A DNA stretch of 64,000 nucleotides from Streptomyces sp. Sge12 (GCF_002080455.1 NZ_CP020555.1:2728001-2792000), one strand, 5' to 3'; shown: positions 1-10,162, counted from the first letter of the stretch. The notes: generated from the sequence alone by a model not told the origin. Program-made: numbers and translations.

Positions 1-813
1 CGGGCGGTTGTTGAGGTCCGGGTGGTCGGCCGCGTCGGCCCAGCCCCGCTCCTCGGCGAAGATCCACGGCACTTGGCCGCCCTGGGTGTCGGCGTGCTCG
101 ATGACGACGATGCCGCCGGGCCGCAGCAGCCGGTGTGCGGTGCGCTCGATGCCGCGGATGGTGTCGAGGCCGTCCTCGCCGGAGAAGAGCGCCATCTCCG
201 GATCGTGGTCGCGGGCCTCGGGGGCGACGTACTCCCACTCGGTGAGCGGGATGTACGGCGGGTTGGAGATGACCAGGTCGACCTGGCCGTCGAGCTCGGG
301 CAGCGCGCTCAGGGCGTCGCCCTGGTGGACGGTGACCCGGGAGCCCTCGGCGTTCTTGCGGGTCCACCGCAGGGCGTCCTCGGACAGCTCGACCGCGTGC
401 ACGCGCGAGCGCGGCACCTCCTGGGCCATGGCCAGTGCGATGGCGCCGGAGCCGGTGCACAGGTCCACGATCAGCGGCTCGACGACGTCCATCGCGCGGA
501 CGGCGTGTATGGCCCAGTCCACGACCGATTCGGTCTCGGGCCGGGGCACGAAGACCCCGGGCCCGACCTGGAGCTCCAGGTACCGGAAGAAGGCGCGGCC
601 GGTGATGTGCTGGAGCGGCTCGCGGGCCTCGCGGCGGGCGACGGCCTCCCAGTAGCGGGCGTCGAAGTCCGCGTCCTTGACGTGGTGCAGTTCCCCCCGT
701 TTGACGCCGTGCACGAAGGCGGCGAGCTCCTCCGCGTCGAAGCGCGGTGAGGGCACGCCGGCGGCGGCCAGCCGCTGGGTGGCCTGGGCCACCTCGGCAA
801 GCAGCAAGTTCAC
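1..813 (-). CDS. prmC: PrmC, release-factor glutamine methyltransferase (3' end outside window)
   Basis: Methylates the glutamine of the GGQ motif in peptide chain release factors, using S-adenosylmethionine in the cytoplasm. The reading frame starts at a GTG (complement 811-813), giving VNLLLAEVAQAT, and runs off the left edge of the window. The catalytic NPPY motif lies at residues 184-187, preceded by a SAM-binding segment DLCTGSGAIAL. The N-terminal helical domain typical of PrmC is present. It lies 49 bases downstream of prfA on the same strand, so enzyme and substrate are encoded together, as usual in actinomycetes. The C-terminus is missing only because of the window edge. Confidence 0.95.
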   Translation of the reverse strand, partial: MNLLLAEVAQATQRLAAAGVPSPRFDAEELAAFVHGVKRGELHHVKDADFDARYWEAVARREAREPLQHITGRAFFRYLELQVGPGVFVPRPETESVVDWAIHAVRAMDVVEPLIVDLCTGSGAIALAMAQEVPRSRVHAVELSEDALRWTRKNAEGSRVTVHQGDALSALPELDGQVDLVISNPPYIPLTEWEYVAPEARDHDPEMALFSGEDGLDTIRGIERTAHRLLRPGGIVVIEHADTQGGQVPWIFAEERGWADAADHPDLNNRP

Positions 814-862
814 GCTGGTCCTCCGGGCTGCTGTCGTACGGGGGGGTGGTGCGGGAATCGGG

Positions 863-1942
863 TCAGTGGGCGGCCGCGAGCTTGGCCGCGGAGTCCGTGT
901 CCACGCAGGCCTGGATGACCGCGTCGAGGTCACCGTCGAGCACCTGGTCCAAGTTGTACGCCTTGAAACCGGTCCGGTGGTCCGAGATCCGGTTTTCCGG
1001 GTAGTTGTACGTACGGATCTTCTCGGAACGGTCCACGGAGCGCACCTGGCTGCGGCGCACGTCCGAAGCCTCCTGCTCGGCGGCCTCCTGGGCGGCGGCC
1101 AGCAGCCGCGAGCGCAGGATGCGCATGGCCTGCTCCTTGTTCTGGAGCTGGCTCTTCTCGTTCTGGCAGGAGGCGACCACACCGGTCGGGATGTGCGTGA
1201 TGCGCACGGCCGAGTCGGTGGTGTTCACGGACTGGCCGCCGGGGCCGGACGAGCGGTACACGTCGATGCGGAGGTCGTTCATGTTGATCTCGACCTCGAC
1301 CTCCTCGGCCTCCGGGGTGACGAGCACGCCGGCGGCGGAGGTGTGGATGCGGCCCTGGGACTCGGTGGCCGGCACCCGCTGGACGCGGTGCACGCCGCCC
1401 TCGTACTTCAGGCGGGCCCACACGCCCTGGCCGGGCTCGGTGGCGCCGTTGCCGCCCTTGGTGCGGACGGAGACCTGGACGTCCTTGTAGCCGCCGAGCT
1501 CGGACTCGGTGGCGTCGATGATCTCGGTCTTCCAGCCCACGCGCTCGGCGTAGCGCAGGTACATGCGCAGCAGGTCACCGGCGAACAGGGCGGACTCGTC
1601 GCCGCCGGCGCCCGCCTTGACCTCCAGGAGCACGTCCTTGTCGTCGCTGGGGTCGCGCGGAACGAGCAGCAGGCGGAGCTTCTCGGTGAGCTCCTCGCGC
1701 TGTGCGGTCAGTTCCTTGGCCTCGGCAGCGAAGTCGGGGTCGTCGGCCGCGAACTCCTTGGCCGTCTCGATGTCCTCGGCGGACTGCTTCCAGGCGCGGA
1801 AGGTCGCGACGATCGGGGTCAGCTCCGCGTAGCGCTTGTTCAGCTTGCGCGCGTTGGCCTGATCCGAGTGGACCGAAGGGTCGGCGAGCTTCTTCTCAAG
1901 ATCGGCGTGTTCGCCGACCAATTCCTCGACCGCTTCGAACAT
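863..1942 (-). CDS. prfA: Peptide chain release factor 1 (RF1)
   Basis: Recognises UAA and UAG stop codons and triggers peptidyl-tRNA hydrolysis on the ribosome. The protein has 359 residues, the normal RF1 length. The GGQ hydrolysis motif is at residues 235-237 within [12 protein letters not shown]. The start is placed at the ATG giving [12 protein letters not shown], as in other RF1 proteins; the 21 extra in-frame residues upstream overlap the rpmE terminator and look non-coding. It is followed by prmC, which methylates this GGQ, and preceded by rpmE with a strong hairpin between, so it probably has its own promoter or depends on read-through. Confidence 0.97.
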   Translation of the reverse strand: MFEAVEELVGEHADLEKKLADPSVHSDQANARKLNKRYAELTPIVATFRAWKQSAEDIETAKEFAADDPDFAAEAKELTAQREELTEKLRLLLVPRDPSDDKDVLLEVKAGAGGDESALFAGDLLRMYLRYAERVGWKTEIIDATESELGGYKDVQVSVRTKGGNGATEPGQGVWARLKYEGGVHRVQRVPATESQGRIHTSAAGVLVTPEAEEVEVEINMNDLRIDVYRSSGPGGQSVNTTDSAVRITHIPTGVVASCQNEKSQLQNKEQAMRILRSRLLAAAQEAAEQEASDVRRSQVRSVDRSEKIRTYNYPENRISDHRTGFKAYNLDQVLDGDLDAVIQACVDTDSAAKLAAAH

Positions 1943-2006
1943 CGGGGGACTCCTGGGGTGAAAAGTGCGAAGGACTGCTGGGGGGACGTGCCGGAACGAC
2001 GACAAA

Positions 2007-2059
2007 GGCGCCGGTCCGGCCGCCCCCGAGTGGACAGGGGGCGGCCGGAGACCGGCGCC
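2007..2059 (-). terminator. Hairpin terminator downstream of rpmE
   Basis: Near-perfect GC-rich inverted repeat with arms about 2007-2027 and 2037-2059 and a 9-base loop. It starts just after the rpmE stop codon. Reading the minus strand, the hairpin is followed by a short TTT stretch. It probably separates rpmE from prfA. Confidence 0.75.
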
Positions 2060-2068
2060 TGGGTCGCG

Positions 2069-2287
2069 CTACTTCTTGGCCGCACCCTTGCCGAAGCGCG
2101 CCTCGAAGCGGGCCACGCGGCCACCGGTGTCGAGGATCTTCTGCTTGCCCGTGTAGAACGGGTGGCACTCGGAGCAGACCTCGGCCCGGATGGAGCCCTC
2201 GGTCAGGGTGCTACGGGTGGTGAACGACGCGCCACAGGTGCAGCTGACCTGGGTCTCGACGTACTGGGGGTGAACATCGCGCTTCAA
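2069..2287 (-). CDS. rpmE: Ribosomal protein bL31, zinc-binding form
   Basis: Component of the large ribosomal subunit, 72 residues, starting MKRDVHPQY. It carries four cysteines at residues 16, 18, 38 and 41 (CTC and CSEC), the zinc-binding set that defines the C+ form of L31. Streptomyces usually also encodes a zinc-free L31 paralogue under Zur control; none is visible here. The gene stands alone, with a strong hairpin immediately downstream and a leader of about 190 bases upstream that contains no other gene. Confidence 0.97.
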   Translation of the reverse strand: MKRDVHPQYVETQVSCTCGASFTTRSTLTEGSIRAEVCSECHPFYTGKQKILDTGGRVARFEARFGKGAAKK

Positions 2288-2481
2288 GGTGTCTCCTAGA
2301 TTCGGGAGGGCGCCGGGTCGCAGGAGCCGAATTGCGCACTGCGTGAACCGGGGCCGACAGACCAGTCTGCCAGGACCGGGCTGCCTGTCAAAATTCTGAG
2401 GACGCCTTCCTCAACGGGGAGGGGTCGCCATCTATTCCGCACCGGCCCGAGGGCCGTGCGGAGCAGGTCACGCGGCGGGTC

Positions 2482-3585
2482 CTACTGGACGATCGACCCG
2501 GCCTCGCTCTTGTCCCCGGAGGAGTTCGCGGTGGCCTCGGCCGGGATGGGCCGGTCGGCCAGCAGGGCTTCCCAGACCATCTTGGTCTCCTTGGTCAGGG
2601 GGGCCACGCGGTTGGCGTCGCGGGGGTCCGTGGTGACCGGCAGGGTGATCATCTGCATGTCCTGGGCGTCGATGCCCTGGAGGCCCTGGGCGAAGCCCAT
2701 GAGGGATTTCACATCACCGAGCGCCTTGTCGGTGGTGATCGCCTTGGTGGCGGAGTCGGCGAGGTCGAGGAGCTTCTTCGGGTTGTCGAAGACCCCGATG
2801 CCCTTGACCTGCTTGATGAGCGCCTTGATGAAGGCCTGCTGCAGCTGTATTCGGCCCAGGTCGCTGCCGTCGCCGACGCTCTTGCGGGTGCGTACGAGGC
2901 CGAGCGCCTGCTCGCCGTTGAGCTTGTTCGTGCCGGCCGCCAGGTCGAGGTGGCTGGCACCGTCCTTGATCGGCTTGGTGGTCGTCACCTCGACGCCGCC
3001 GAGGTTGTCGATGATCTTCTTGAAGCCGGTGAAGTCGACCTCGATGTAGTGATCCATGCGGATCCCGGACATCTTCTCGACGGTCTTGACCGCGCAGGCG
3101 GCCCCGCCGACGGTGAACGCCTCGTTGAACTGGGTGCGCGAGCCGCCGGGGTCGGTCTTCCCGCCGGACGTCGTGCAGGAGGGGCGGGCGATCATCGTGT
3201 CGCGCGGTATGGACACCACGCTGGCCTTCTCGTGGCCCTCGTAGAGGTGGACGATCATCGCCGTGTCGGAGCGGGCGGAGCCGCCGTCGTCCTGGCCGTA
3301 CTCGCCGTTGGCGCCGCCGCGGGAGTCGGAGCCGAGGACGAGTATGTCCATCGAGCCGTTGTCGACGTTCTGCGGGCGGTCGGTGCCGAGCGCCTGGTCG
3401 ATGTCGACGGTCTTCAGGTTGCCGTTGAACTTGACGTAGTAGTAACCGAGGCCCGCACCCCCCAGCAGGACCACCCCCGCGGCGCTCCAGGCGGCGATGG
3501 CCAGGGCCCTGCGGCGCTTCGCCGGTTTGCGGCGGGCGCGCCGGGCGGCAGCGCGCCCGCCGTGGTCGGTGCTCTCCTCGGTCAT
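2482..3585 (-). CDS. LCP (LytR-CpsA-Psr) family cell-wall ligase
   Basis: LCP proteins transfer lipid-linked glycopolymers such as teichoic-acid-type chains onto peptidoglycan outside the membrane. The 367-residue protein has a basic N-terminus (RRARRKPAKRRR), one membrane segment (AIAAWSAAGVVLLGGAGLGYYY) and an extracellular LCP domain with the signatures DILVLGSDSR, SDTAMIVHL, SIPRD and LVRTRKS, which include the pyrophosphate-binding arginines. The start is taken at MTEESTDHG because an AGGAGAG ribosome-binding site precedes it directly; an in-frame start 33 codons upstream has no such support. It is a single gene between rpmE and rho, as in other streptomycetes. Confidence 0.93.
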   Translation of the reverse strand: MTEESTDHGGRAAARRARRKPAKRRRALAIAAWSAAGVVLLGGAGLGYYYVKFNGNLKTVDIDQALGTDRPQNVDNGSMDILVLGSDSRGGANGEYGQDDGGSARSDTAMIVHLYEGHEKASVVSIPRDTMIARPSCTTSGGKTDPGGSRTQFNEAFTVGGAACAVKTVEKMSGIRMDHYIEVDFTGFKKIIDNLGGVEVTTTKPIKDGASHLDLAAGTNKLNGEQALGLVRTRKSVGDGSDLGRIQLQQAFIKALIKQVKGIGVFDNPKKLLDLADSATKAITTDKALGDVKSLMGFAQGLQGIDAQDMQMITLPVTTDPRDANRVAPLTKETKMVWEALLADRPIPAEATANSSGDKSEAGSIVQ

Positions 3586-3739
3586 GCTCTCCTCAGTCCT
3601 TGGTCCGGTCCCCGGTCGTTCCGGCCCGCCGTCCACCCCGCGGTTCCTCTGACACAGACGGGTGTACGGCGCGCAGGGTTCCATTCCGGGCCGAACCGCA
3701 CCGCAAGGCCGCGTCTACCCCCGTAACGCCGTCCTGACG

Positions 3740-3779
3740 CGCGACAGCCCCCGCCGCGGGTGCGGCGGGGGCTGTCGCG
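3740..3779 (-). terminator. Terminator downstream of rho
   Basis: Perfect 18-bp inverted repeat (3740-3757 and 3762-3779) with a 4-base loop, directly after the rho stop codon and before the LCP gene. It has no U-tract, as is common in Streptomyces terminators. Confidence 0.8.
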
Positions 3780-3797
3780 TGATGCGCGAGCCGGACG

Positions 3798-5927
3798 TCA
3801 GTCGTCGTTCTTGCCCGACGGGGTCGTCTTCGCGATCTGCATCAGGAACTCGGCGTTCGACTTCGTCTGCTTCATCTTGTCGAGCAGCAGCTCGATCGCC
3901 TGCTGCGAGTCGAGCGCGTGCAGCACCCGGCGCAGCTTCCAGACGATGGCGAGCTCCTCCGCGTTGAGGAGGATCTCCTCCTTGCGGGTGCCCGACGGGT
4001 CGACGTCGACGGCCGGGAAGATGCGCTTGTCGGCGAGCTTCCGGTCGAGCTTGAGCTCCATGTTGCCGGTGCCCTTGAACTCCTCGAAGATCACCTCGTC
4101 CATGCGCGAGCCGGTGTCGACGAGCGCGGTGGCCAGGATGGTCAGCGAGCCGCCGTCCTCGATGTTGCGCGCGGCACCGAAGAAGCGCTTCGGCGGGTAC
4201 AGCGCGGTCGAGTCGACACCACCGGACAGGATGCGGCCGGAGGCGGGCGCCGCGAGGTTGTACGCGCGGCCCAGACGGGTGATGGAGTCCAGCAGGACGA
4301 CCACGTCGTGACCCAGCTCGACGAGGCGCTTGGCGCGCTCGATGGCCAGCTCGGCGACGGTGGTGTGGTCCTCGGCCGGGCGGTCGAAGGTCGAGGAGAT
4401 GACCTCGCCCTTGACCGACCGCTGCATGTCGGTGACCTCTTCCGGACGCTCGTCGACCAGGACGACCATCAGGTGGCACTCGGGGTTGTTGGTGGTGATC
4501 GCGTTGGCGATCGCCTGCATGATCATGGTCTTGCCGGTCTTCGGCGGGGCCACGATCAGACCGCGCTGGCCCTTACCGATCGGCGACACGAGGTCGATGA
4601 TGCGGGTGGTCAGCACGCCCGGGTCGGTCTCCAGGCGGAGCCGGTCCTGCGGGTACAGGGGCGTCAGCTTCTGGAACTCCGGTCGGCCGCGGCCGGATTC
4701 GGGCGCCATGCCGTTCACCGAGTCCAGACGCACCAGGGCGTTGAACTTCTCGCGGCGCTCGCCGTCCTTGGGCTGGCGCACGGCGCCCGTGGTGTGGTCG
4801 CCCTTGCGCAGGCCGGCCTTGCGGACCTGGGCGAGGGAGACGTACACGTCGTTGGGGCCGGGCAGGTAGCCCGAGGTCCGGATGAACGCGTAGTTGTCGA
4901 GGATGTCGAGGATGCCCGCGACGGGGATCAGCACGTCGTCGTCGGCGACCTGCGGCTCGCTCGGCGCGAACTCGTCGCGGCCACGGCGGCCACGGCGGTC
5001 CCGGTAGCGGCCGCGGCGGCCGCGACGGCCGTCCTCGCCGTCGAAGTCGTCCTGGGGGCCGTTGTCCTGGCGGTCCTGACGGCCCTGCTGACCCTGGCCC
5101 TGGCCCTGGCCGCGGCCGCCCTGCTGCTGGCGGTCGGCGCGGTCCTGACGGCCGCCACCCTGACCGCCCTGGCTCTGGCCGCCCTGCGCGCCCTGACCCT
5201 GGCCGCCCTGGCCCTGGTCGTCGCCCTTGGCACCGCGGTCACGGCGGTCGCGCTGACGGTCGGCGCGGTCACCGCGCTCGCCGCGGTCACGGCGGTCGCG
5301 ACGGCCGCGGCCCTCGCCGTCCTGGCCCTGCGCCTGGCCGGCGGAAACCGCGGTGGCGGCTTCGGCCTTGGCCTCGGACGGGGCGGTGGCGGCGGGTGCG
5401 GTCTCGGTCTTCTGCTCGACCTGGACGGCGACGGGGGCCGAGGCCTCCGGGCTGCCCGTGGGGGCCGTGGCACGGCGCCGGCGGCGCTCGCCGACCGGGG
5501 CGTCGTCTCCCGCGCTCTCGGCTGCGCTCGAGCGGGAGGGGCCCCCTGCCGGCTGGCCCGGGATCTCGATCTGCGCCTGCTTGGCGGGCTTCTCGGCGGG
5601 CGCCTCGGCGGCGGCCTCACTCGTGCGGGCCTTGCTGGTGGCGCGGCGCTTCGGCTTGGCCTCGGCGGTGTCTGCGGCAGCGGAGGCAGCGGCCTTGGGG
5701 GCACCGCTGCCCGCCTGCGCCTCCTTGATGACCTCGATCAGCTGGCTCTTGCGCATCCGCGCGGTGCCCCTGATCCCGAGGCCCGACGCGACCTGCTGCA
5801 GCTCGGCCAGGACCATGCCGTCAAGGCCGGTGCCGGTGCGTCGACGCTTGGGTGCGGCGCCCGCGGCGGGGGCACTGGTGTCGACAGAGGTGTCGGCAGC
5901 GCCCATCAGATCGGTGGTGTCGCTCAC
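3798..5927 (-). CDS. rho: Transcription termination factor Rho with large N-terminal insertion
   Basis: Hexameric RNA-dependent ATPase/helicase that ends transcription. The start is the GTG giving [12 protein letters not shown], preceded by GGAAGGA. At 709 residues it is far longer than E. coli Rho (419). After the Rho-N helical segment ([15 protein letters not shown]) comes a roughly 250-residue low-complexity insert, first Ala/Glu/Lys-rich, then dominated by Arg, Gly, Gln and Asp ([22 protein letters not shown]). The RNA-binding domain and RecA-type motor follow, with the P-loop APPKTGKT (lysine 466) and the arginine-rich C-terminus intact. Such inserts are known in high-GC actinobacterial Rho. 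Monocistronic, with its own terminator. Confidence 0.96.
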   Translation of the reverse strand: MSDTTDLMGAADTSVDTSAPAAGAAPKRRRTGTGLDGMVLAELQQVASGLGIRGTARMRKSQLIEVIKEAQAGSGAPKAAASAAADTAEAKPKRRATSKARTSEAAAEAPAEKPAKQAQIEIPGQPAGGPSRSSAAESAGDDAPVGERRRRRATAPTGSPEASAPVAVQVEQKTETAPAATAPSEAKAEAATAVSAGQAQGQDGEGRGRRDRRDRGERGDRADRQRDRRDRGAKGDDQGQGGQGQGAQGGQSQGGQGGGRQDRADRQQQGGRGQGQGQGQQGRQDRQDNGPQDDFDGEDGRRGRRGRYRDRRGRRGRDEFAPSEPQVADDDVLIPVAGILDILDNYAFIRTSGYLPGPNDVYVSLAQVRKAGLRKGDHTTGAVRQPKDGERREKFNALVRLDSVNGMAPESGRGRPEFQKLTPLYPQDRLRLETDPGVLTTRIIDLVSPIGKGQRGLIVAPPKTGKTMIMQAIANAITTNNPECHLMVVLVDERPEEVTDMQRSVKGEVISSTFDRPAEDHTTVAELAIERAKRLVELGHDVVVLLDSITRLGRAYNLAAPASGRILSGGVDSTALYPPKRFFGAARNIEDGGSLTILATALVDTGSRMDEVIFEEFKGTGNMELKLDRKLADKRIFPAVDVDPSGTRKEEILLNAEELAIVWKLRRVLHALDSQQAIELLLDKMKQTKSNAEFLMQIAKTTPSGKNDD

Positions 5928-6358
5928 GAAGGGTCCTTCCCTGGAGCGGACGTCGGCCTGTCTGGCTCGGCGACCGGTTGTGCTGTCCGACAACAGTCCT
6001 AGGTGTGGACCGTGCCGGGGCGGTGGTCCGCCGATAGACATACGGCGGAAGAAACGTGCATGGCTGGTTCCGGCGAGAAGCCCCCGAGCTGGAAGCGTGG
6101 GAATGTCACGCCGATTCCGGAGCGTGCTCGAAACTGCTGGAAGTGATCAAAGCAGTCGGGGAGGCTCCCGGAAGAAATGTGGTCCCGAATGGGGACACTG
6201 AGCACCGAGCCATGGCGGCTTCCGATGCGCACTTGAGACTAACACTACCGGATCCAATAGATATTCCCCCTCTCAATCACCGGCAATCGCGCCTTCCGCG
6301 CGGGCGGCCTGCCCAGGCCGCCCGCCCCTGACCGGCTGCGCACTCCAGAAAAGCGGCC
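5928..6358. other. Intergenic region between rho and thrB
   Basis: 431 bases without a credible gene. The part near rho (about 6230-6280) is locally AT-richer (CAATAGATATTCC) and is the likely rho promoter/leader region on the minus strand, though no clean -35/-10 pair can be assigned. The part near thrB holds the hairpin at 6301-6324. Confidence 0.5.
6301..6324 (-). terminator. Hairpin downstream of thrB
   Basis: Perfect 10-bp stem (6301-6310 and 6315-6324, CGGGCGGCCT against AGGCCGCCCG) with a 4-base loop, 35 bases after the thrB stop. Likely terminator of the threonine genes. Confidence 0.65.
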
Positions 6359-7285
6359 TCAGCCGCCCTGGGCGCCCAGCGGAAGTACGCTCGCGCCCGC
6401 GGCGTCGAGAGCGAGCCGGTTGGCCGCCCACCCCTCGCCCGCGAGCTGCGCGACCTTGTCGGCCGCGCCGTTGTCGACCAGCGCGAGGACCGTGGGTCCC
6501 GCGCCGGAGATGACCGCGGGGATCCCGTCCGCCCGCAGCCTGTTGACGAGTGCGACGCTCTCCGGCATCGCCGGGGACCGGTACTCCTGGTGGAGCCGGT
6601 CCTCGGTGGCCGGCAGCAGGAGCTCGGGACGCCTGGTCAGGGCTTCCACGAGCAGGCCCGCGCGGCCCGCGTTGACGGCTGCGTCCACGTGCGGGACGGT
6701 GCGCGGCAGCAGGCCGCGCGCGGTCTCGGTCAGAACCGGCCTGGACGGCACGAAGACCACCGGAACGATGGATTCGGCCGGCTCCATACGGATGGCCTTG
6801 GCACTGCCGCCGTCCATCCAGGCGAGGGTGAACCCGCCGAGGAGACAGGCGGCGACGTTGTCGGGGTGGCCCTCGATCTCGGTGGCGAGTTCCAGCAGCG
6901 CCGCGTCGTCGAGCTTGGCCTCGCCACCTATGGTCACGGCGCGGGCGGCGACGATGCCCGCGCAGATCGCGGCGGAGGAGGAGCCCAGGCCGCGGCCGTG
7001 CGGGATGCGGTTGGCGCAGACGACCTCCAGGCCGCGCGGCTGGCCGCCCAGCAGGTCGAAGGCGGTGCGCATGGAGCGTACGAGCAGGTGGCTCTCGTCC
7101 CGCGGGAGGGTGTCGGCGCCCTCACCCGCGATGTCGATGTTCAGGCCGGAGTCGGCCACCCGGACGACTACGTCGTCGTAGAGCCCCAGGGCCAGGCCCA
7201 GGGCGTCGAAGCCCGGACCGAGGTTGGCACTGCTGGCGGGGACGCGCACCCGTACGGCGGCGGCGCGGAACGCTGGACCGGCCAT
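6359..7285 (-). CDS. thrB: Homoserine kinase
   Basis: Phosphorylates L-homoserine with ATP to O-phosphohomoserine, the substrate of ThrC. This is a GHMP-kinase protein of 308 residues. It begins MAGPAFRAAAVRVRVPASSANLGPGFD, with the substrate-binding ASSANLGPGFD segment, and has the ATP-binding loop GLGSSSA at residues 99-105. The start is the ATG 12 bases after AAGGAG; upstream in-frame codons lack family similarity. It follows hom and thrC on the same strand but is separated from thrC by nearly 400 bases, so it probably has its own promoter. Confidence 0.96.
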   Translation of the reverse strand: MAGPAFRAAAVRVRVPASSANLGPGFDALGLALGLYDDVVVRVADSGLNIDIAGEGADTLPRDESHLLVRSMRTAFDLLGGQPRGLEVVCANRIPHGRGLGSSSAAICAGIVAARAVTIGGEAKLDDAALLELATEIEGHPDNVAACLLGGFTLAWMDGGSAKAIRMEPAESIVPVVFVPSRPVLTETARGLLPRTVPHVDAAVNAGRAGLLVEALTRRPELLLPATEDRLHQEYRSPAMPESVALVNRLRADGIPAVISGAGPTVLALVDNGAADKVAQLAGEGWAANRLALDAAGASVLPLGAQGG

Positions 7286-7680
7286 CGTCCGATGACACTC
7301 CTTGTGACTGTGCGAGATCTTCGCTCTTCGCTGGCTCGCTGCGAATGTACTGGAGAACGTACGACACCCGAAGGCCCTCGGGGCAGCACCGCAGTCATAT
7401 GCGCGGTGGCGGATGTAGGTACAGCGTATCGAAGGAAGGTTCTCTCGCGACATAGGGCGCACAGGAGGCGCACGATGCGTGTCGCGGACTTCGACCGACT
7501 TCGACCGACTTCGGACGCATTTTTGTTGCCGTACGGGGCGAGTTGCCGGGTTCCGGAGGGGCTTCGGGAAGGCCTCGAAAGGCCCTCGCGAGCCCTCCGG
7601 GACCCGGCTTCACCCGGTACTGCTCAGGCACCGCGCCGCCCCGGAACCACCCCGGTGCGGCTGACGGTACTGCGCCGGCG
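7286..7680. other. Intergenic region between thrC and thrB
   Basis: 395 bases with no convincing gene. It contains a short direct repeat of the 10-mer ACTTCGACCG (two full copies and a partial one, about 7488-7512) and, nearer thrC, small inverted repeats (GGCCT-CGA-AAGGCC near 7572; GCACCG/CGGTGC around 7629-7660) that could end the hom-thrC transcript. The half near thrB should hold the thrB promoter. Confidence 0.4.
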
Positions 7681-8751
7681 TCAGACCAGGCCGAGGCGCA
7701 CGGCGGCGGCCTCGGCGTCCACCGGAACGGTGATCGGCTGCGGAGCGCCGGCGATCGCCCAGTCGGGGTCCTTCAGGCCGTTGCCGGTGACGGTGCACAC
7801 GATCTTCTGGCCGGGGTCGACCAGGCCCAGCTCGGCGGCCTTGAGCAGGCCGGCCACCGAGGCGGCCGAGGCGGGCTCGACGAAGACGCCCTCCTGCGCG
7901 GCCAACAGCCGGTAGGCGGCCAGGATCTGGCGGTCCGTCACCTCGTCGATGAAGCCGCCCGACTCGTCACGCGCGGCCAGCGCGTAGTCCCAGGACGCCG
8001 GGTTGCCGATCCGGATCGCGGTGGCGATGGTGTGCGGCTCCTTGACGACCTCGCCGCGCACGATGGGCGCGGAACCGGAGGCCTGGAAACCCCACACGCG
8101 GGGCGTACGGGTGGACAGGCCGTCGGCCTTGTACTCCTTGAAGCCCTTCCAGTACGCGGTGATGTTGCCGGCGTTGCCGACGGGCAGCACATGGATGTCG
8201 GGGGCGTCGCCGAGCGCGTCGACGATCTCGAACGCGGCCGTCTTCTGGCCCTCGATACGCACCGGGTTGACCGAATTGACCAGCGCGACCGGGTAGTTGT
8301 CGGAGAGCGCGCGGGCCAGGTTCAGGCAGTCGTCGAAGTTGCCGTCCACCTGAAGGATCTTGGCGCCGTGCACCAGCGCCTGGCCCATCTTGCCGAGTGC
8401 GATCTTGCCGCGGGGCACGAGCACCGCGGACACCATCCCGGCGCGCACCGCGTACGCGGCGGCGGAGGCCGAAGTGTTGCCCGTGGAGGCGCAGATGACC
8501 GCCTTCGCGCCCTCCTCCTTGGCCTTGGTGATCGCCATGGTCATGCCGCGGTCCTTGAAGGACCCGGTGGGGTTCGCCCCCTCGACCTTGAGGTGCACCT
8601 CGCAGCCGGTGCGCTCGGAGAGCACCTGGGCGGGGACGAGGGGAGTGCCGCCCTCGCGGAGCGTCACCACGGGAGTCGTGTCCGTCACCGGCAGGCGGTC
8701 CCGGTACTCCTCGATGATGCCGCGCCACTGGTGGGTGCGATTGCTGCTCAT
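7681..8751 (-). CDS. thrC: Threonine synthase
   Basis: Pyridoxal-phosphate enzyme that converts O-phosphohomoserine to threonine. It has 356 residues; the cofactor lysine is K66 in TGSFKDRGM, and the phosphate-binding stretch is visible further on as [16 protein letters not shown]. The length and start ([13 protein letters not shown]) fit the short class II actinobacterial enzymes. It lies 6 bases downstream of hom and is almost certainly cotranscribed and translationally coupled with it. Confidence 0.97.
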   Translation of the reverse strand: MSSNRTHQWRGIIEEYRDRLPVTDTTPVVTLREGGTPLVPAQVLSERTGCEVHLKVEGANPTGSFKDRGMTMAITKAKEEGAKAVICASTGNTSASAAAYAVRAGMVSAVLVPRGKIALGKMGQALVHGAKILQVDGNFDDCLNLARALSDNYPVALVNSVNPVRIEGQKTAAFEIVDALGDAPDIHVLPVGNAGNITAYWKGFKEYKADGLSTRTPRVWGFQASGSAPIVRGEVVKEPHTIATAIRIGNPASWDYALAARDESGGFIDEVTDRQILAAYRLLAAQEGVFVEPASAASVAGLLKAAELGLVDPGQKIVCTVTGNGLKDPDWAIAGAPQPITVPVDAEAAAVRLGLV

Positions 8752-8757
8752 GGGTCC

Positions 8758-10050
8758 TTACTCCCCTTCAACACGCATGATGCTGGCGACACCGCGGACG
8801 GTGTCCAGCTTCCGCAGCGCCTCGACGGTCCCGGAGAGGGCGGCGTCGGGTGCGCGGTGAGTGACGACGACGAGGGAGGCCTCGCCGTCCTTGCCCTGCT
8901 GCCGCACCGTGTCGATCGACACGCCGGCCTCCGCGAAGGTGGTCGCCACCTGGGCGAGGACGCCCGGCTTGTCCGCCACATCGAGGCTGATGTGGTAGCG
9001 GGTGACGACATCCCCCATGGGGCTGACCGGCAGCTGGGTGTAGGCCGACTCGCCGGGCCCCGTTGCCTCGGCGAGCTTGTTGCGGGCGACGGCGACGAGG
9101 TCGCCGAGGACCGCGGACGCGGTCGGTGCGCCGCCCGCGCCGGGCCCGTAGAACATGAGCCGCCCGGCGGCCTCCGCCTCGACGAAGACGGCGTTGTACG
9201 CCTCGCGGACGGAGGCGAGCGGGTGGCTGAGCGGGATCATCGCCGGGTGGACGCGGGCGGTGACGGACTCGCCGTCGGCGGCGCGCTCCAGGATGGCGAG
9301 GAGCTTGATGGTGCAGCCCATCCGCTTGGCGGACGCGAAGTCGGCGGCGCTGACCTCGGTCATGCCCTCGCGGTACACGTCGTCCAGCCGGACCCGGGTG
9401 TGGAAGGCGATGCCGGCCAGGATCGCGGCCTTGGCGGCGGCGTCGTAGCCCTCGACGTCGGCGGTCGGGTCGGCCTCGGCGTACCCGAGGGCGGTGGCCT
9501 CGTCGAGCGCCTCCTGGTACCCGGCGCCGGTGGAGTCCATCTTGTCGAGGATGAAGTTCGTCGTGCCGTTGACGATGCCCATCACCCGGTTGATCTTGTC
9601 GCCGGCGAGCGACTCGCGCATCGGGCGGACCAGCGGGATGGCTCCGGCGACGGCGGCCTCGTAGTAGAGGTCCAGGCCGTGGGTCTCGGCCGCGGCATGC
9701 AGCGCGGCGCCGTCCTGGGCGAGCAGCGCCTTGTTCGCGGAGACCACGGAGATGCCCTGCTCGAAGGCCGTGGTGATCAGCGTACGGGCGGGCTCGATCC
9801 CACCGATGACCTCGATGGCGATGTCGATGTCACCGCTTTTGAGGAGGGCGGTCGCATCGGTGGTGATCAGGGCGGGGTCGATGCCCTCGCGCACCTTGGA
9901 GGGGCGGCGTACCGCCACGCCCGCGAGCTCCACGGGCGCGCCGATCCTCTGCGTGAGGTCGTCGGCGTGTGTCGTCATGATGCGAGCCACCTCTGAGCCG
10001 ACCACTCCACAGCCCAGCAGCGCCACCTTCAGCGGACGCGTACGCATCAT
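8758..10050 (-). CDS. hom: Homoserine dehydrogenase
   Basis: NAD(P)H-dependent reduction of aspartate semialdehyde to homoserine, the branch point to threonine and methionine. It has 430 residues. The N-terminal Rossmann fold carries LLGCGVVGSEV, the catalytic domain contains GIVNGTTNFIL and the TADVEGYDAAAKAAILA signature, and a C-terminal ACT domain (about residues 350-430, KPGVLAQVATTFAEAGVSI) is the usual site of threonine feedback inhibition. Either of two adjacent ATGs could be the start. First gene of the hom-thrC pair; a perfect inverted repeat lies in its leader. Confidence 0.97.
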   Translation of the reverse strand: MMRTRPLKVALLGCGVVGSEVARIMTTHADDLTQRIGAPVELAGVAVRRPSKVREGIDPALITTDATALLKSGDIDIAIEVIGGIEPARTLITTAFEQGISVVSANKALLAQDGAALHAAAETHGLDLYYEAAVAGAIPLVRPMRESLAGDKINRVMGIVNGTTNFILDKMDSTGAGYQEALDEATALGYAEADPTADVEGYDAAAKAAILAGIAFHTRVRLDDVYREGMTEVSAADFASAKRMGCTIKLLAILERAADGESVTARVHPAMIPLSHPLASVREAYNAVFVEAEAAGRLMFYGPGAGGAPTASAVLGDLVAVARNKLAEATGPGESAYTQLPVSPMGDVVTRYHISLDVADKPGVLAQVATTFAEAGVSIDTVRQQGKDGEASLVVVTHRAPDAALSGTVEALRKLDTVRGVASIMRVEGE

Positions 10051-10113
10051 TCGACCTACGCCTTTCGTCTTCCATCAGTACCCTGCGGGCGGTTTGCCCG
10101 CCGGGTGGAACCA

Positions 10114-10162
10114 GTCTCACTCAATGGACAGCAGTTTCCATCCTCGGTCCATTGAGTGAGAC
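10114..10162. repeat. Perfect 16-bp inverted repeat between lysA and hom
   Basis: Arms GTCTCACTCAATGGAC (10114-10129) and its exact complement (10147-10162), with a 17-base spacer. It lies between the lysA stop (10173) and the hom start (10050). Its base composition is much less GC-rich than typical local terminators. It could be the lysA terminator, an operator for hom, or an RNA leader element. A second small hairpin (GCGGGC/GCCCGC, about 10085-10101) lies nearer hom. Confidence 0.8.

Noticed and set aside
3918..6002. Long open frame antisense to rho
   Set aside because: The frame mirrors the low-complexity codons of rho and has no family-like sequence; it is a by-product of high GC.
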